Assembly: GCA_020434085.1 (NCBI GenBank)
Contig: JAGRBM010000478.1
Location: forward strand, 1-5,963
Source: Chrysiogenia bacterium
Lineage (GTDB): Bacteria > JAGRBM01
DNA: 5,963 nucleotides
Direction: 5' to 3'
Both the position numbers and the translations under genes were made by a program. The first letter of the stretch is position 1; the number at the start of each line of letters is the position of its first letter. Below the pieces are notes generated by a model. That model was not told the origin of the DNA, ran no database searches, and saw nothing but the letters and a program-made list of their open reading frames with translations. Below are positions 4,672-5,963 of the stretch, piece by piece.

Positions 4672-5963
4672 GGCCCGCTCACCTCAACCACGGTTCCCGC
4701 CGCCCGCGCCCATTGCTGGGGATCGTACATCGCTTCTGCGGCAACGGGCGGGATTGTATAGGAGCCCGCCAGCGTGGCGCGAAGCGCATAGACCACCTTG
4801 CGTGATTCGCGCGCCTTGAGCGCGCCGAAGACCTCGAATCGGTCATCGCGAATGTTCATGTAGTCGATTTCCCATTGCTCGCTTTGCTGCACCCAGTTGA
4901 CGGCATTGTCGCGCCCGAGCCGGGGGTTCTCAATTTCCCAGCCGGCGGGGAAACGGTCCACCAGGGCGACGTTCCGAATGTCCTCGCGTGTCTGGTTGGT
5001 GAGCGTCAGCTCGACGAATACCAGGTCGCCAAGGCCCACCTTGGAGCCGGGGAACTTGAGTTCTGTGCCATCGGGTTTGAAGTAACGTCGCCGAATGTCG
5101 AGATCGTGCCCGCCGAGCTGGTAGGTCGCGTTCTCGCGGACGCCCTTGCTGGAGAGAATCAAGTAGAGTTTGCCCTTGCCGGTGTCGCCGACGTTGAGTG
5201 TCAGGTCAGGGTACTCGCTGGCGCGGTAGACCGACCAGCTGCGTTCACTGCTCTGCCTGGGACTGCTTGCGGCCGCGAGTTCTTTCTTCCCGAACATGAG
5301 CTGCGGCGGGTCGAAATCACTGGAACCGCTTCCGGCGATCTTCCCGAGCGCGCTGAGGCTCCAGCCCAGCTCCTGCGTGGTGAAGTAGCGGCTCTCATTC
5401 TTTCGTAGGACCGCCGCAATCGCTTCGGCTTCCCTGTCTGCGACCGGGTCATTCCCGAACAGGTCGCCGAAAATGCTCAATGCGAATGCCCGGTGGCGGA
5501 GTGCCGAGTAGAAGCACCAGTCGTTCCACCGTCGATGGGCGATCTCCGTTCCCGGCAGCGACTTGAGATCTTGCTCATAGGTGCGGTCGCCGGTGAGGTA
5601 AAGCGCAGCCTTGAGCTGGTAGAGCTGTTCCTCTTTTTCCCATTCGGAGTTCCTGGGCCAGGCTTCAATGATCTGCGCAATGCGCGCCTTGCGCCCGCGC
5701 CCGGCAAGGGCGAGCACGTAGTGGGAGTATGCCTCGGCATTGGTCCAGTCGTTGCGGTACCAATATCCCGAACTCCACTCACTGCCGCCTGTATTGGCCG
5801 CGTTCTCGATGAAGTCGAGCGCCGCCTTGAGCCTGTCCTCGGGAACCTCGTAGCCGAGTTTTTTCGCATCGAGCAGCATGTGCGTCGCAAACGCCGTGGC
5901 CCAGTAATAGGGACGGGTGGTGCCCGGCCAGTAACCGAAACCGCCGCTGGCGGTCTGCATCGA
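4650..5963 (-). CDS. Bacterial alpha-2-macroglobulin, C-terminal part (gene continues beyond the window)
   Basis: The last 437 residues of a bacterial alpha-2-macroglobulin, a periplasmic, usually lipid-anchored protease trap. The frame is open to the window edge (Ser before MQTASGGFGYWPG), so that Met is not the start; full-length relatives have about 1,500 residues or more. Residues about 1-210 are the end of the helical thioester-bearing domain, with the repeated helix-hairpin pattern seen in NAEAYSHYVLALAGRG and TTQELGWSLSALGKIAG. A beta-rich stretch follows, then a C-terminal receptor-binding-like domain (about 290-425) with GDLVFVELTLTNQ, LVDRFPAGWEIENP and MYDPQQWARA, all typical of the YfhM type. 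The thioester motif (CxEQ) would lie just outside the window, so its presence cannot be judged. The TAG stop at 4650 lies inside pbpC. In the accepted model the macroglobulin traps proteases that breach the envelope while PBP1C repairs peptidoglycan. Confidence 0.9.
   Translation of the reverse strand, partial: SMQTASGGFGYWPGTTRPYYWATAFATHMLLDAKKLGYEVPEDRLKAALDFIENAANTGGSEWSSGYWYRNDWTNAEAYSHYVLALAGRGRKARIAQIIEAWPRNSEWEKEEQLYQLKAALYLTGDRTYEQDLKSLPGTEIAHRRWNDWCFYSALRHRAFALSIFGDLFGNDPVADREAEAIAAVLRKNESRYFTTQELGWSLSALGKIAGSGSSDFDPPQLMFGKKELAAASSPRQSSERSWSVYRASEYPDLTLNVGDTGKGKLYLILSSKGVRENATYQLGGHDLDIRRRYFKPDGTELKFPGSKVGLGDLVFVELTLTNQTREDIRNVALVDRFPAGWEIENPRLGRDNAVNWVQQSEQWEIDYMNIRDDRFEVFGALKARESRKVVYALRATLAGSYTIPPVAAEAMYDPQQWARAAGTVVEVSGPWASYLE
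4680..4685 (-). promoter_or_regulatory. Ribosome binding site that supports the TTG start of pbpC
   Basis: GAGGTG on the minus strand lies 8 bases before the TTG at 4671 and inside the last codons of the macroglobulin gene. It supports this non-ATG start, since the membrane segment begins close behind it and no in-frame ATG lies nearby upstream of that segment. A TTG start together with the overlap would hold PBP1C synthesis below, and tied to, that of its partner. Confidence 0.5.

Overview
The window looks like chromosomal DNA from a GC-rich Gram-negative bacterium. The evidence is GC-rich codon use and an operon pairing a bacterial alpha-2-macroglobulin with penicillin-binding protein 1C, a pair that works in the periplasm. 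Nothing seen fixes a genus.

Layout: at the left end a complete tRNA-Arg(CCG) gene with its own plausible promoter reads rightward (93-169). Every protein gene reads leftward. From right to left these are: the C-terminal part of an alpha-2-macroglobulin gene that runs off the window (4650-5963); pbpC, overlapping it by 22 bp (2296-4671); a hairpin plus T-run that resembles an intrinsic terminator and sits where a promoter for the next gene would also lie (2233-2265); a small XRE-type regulator (1903-2202); an unrecognised small ORF overlapping its end (1707-1952); and a large serine recombinase (104-1627) whose last 21 codons lie on the antisense strand of the tRNA gene.

The left 2.2 kb reads as the integrase end of a mobile element placed at the 3' end of tRNA-Arg: recombinase, small protein and regulator. 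The recombinase frame runs through the attachment-site region, so the end of the integrase is written by the tRNA gene. No second copy of the tRNA 3' end is visible rightward as far as 5963. The far boundary is therefore unresolved: the element may be a remnant, may be very small, or may end outside the window. The right 3.7 kb is an ordinary envelope-maintenance operon: PBP1C makes and cross-links peptidoglycan, and the macroglobulin is thought to trap proteases attacking the periplasm.

No CRISPR array, rRNA gene or insertion sequence is visible, and no gene-free stretch exceeds 300 bases. The most notable points are the tRNA-templated C-terminus of a serine (not tyrosine) integrase, four copies of the 8-bp palindrome GTTCGAAC confined to the recombinase region as two pairs about 80 bp apart, and the hairpin between pbpC and the regulator gene.
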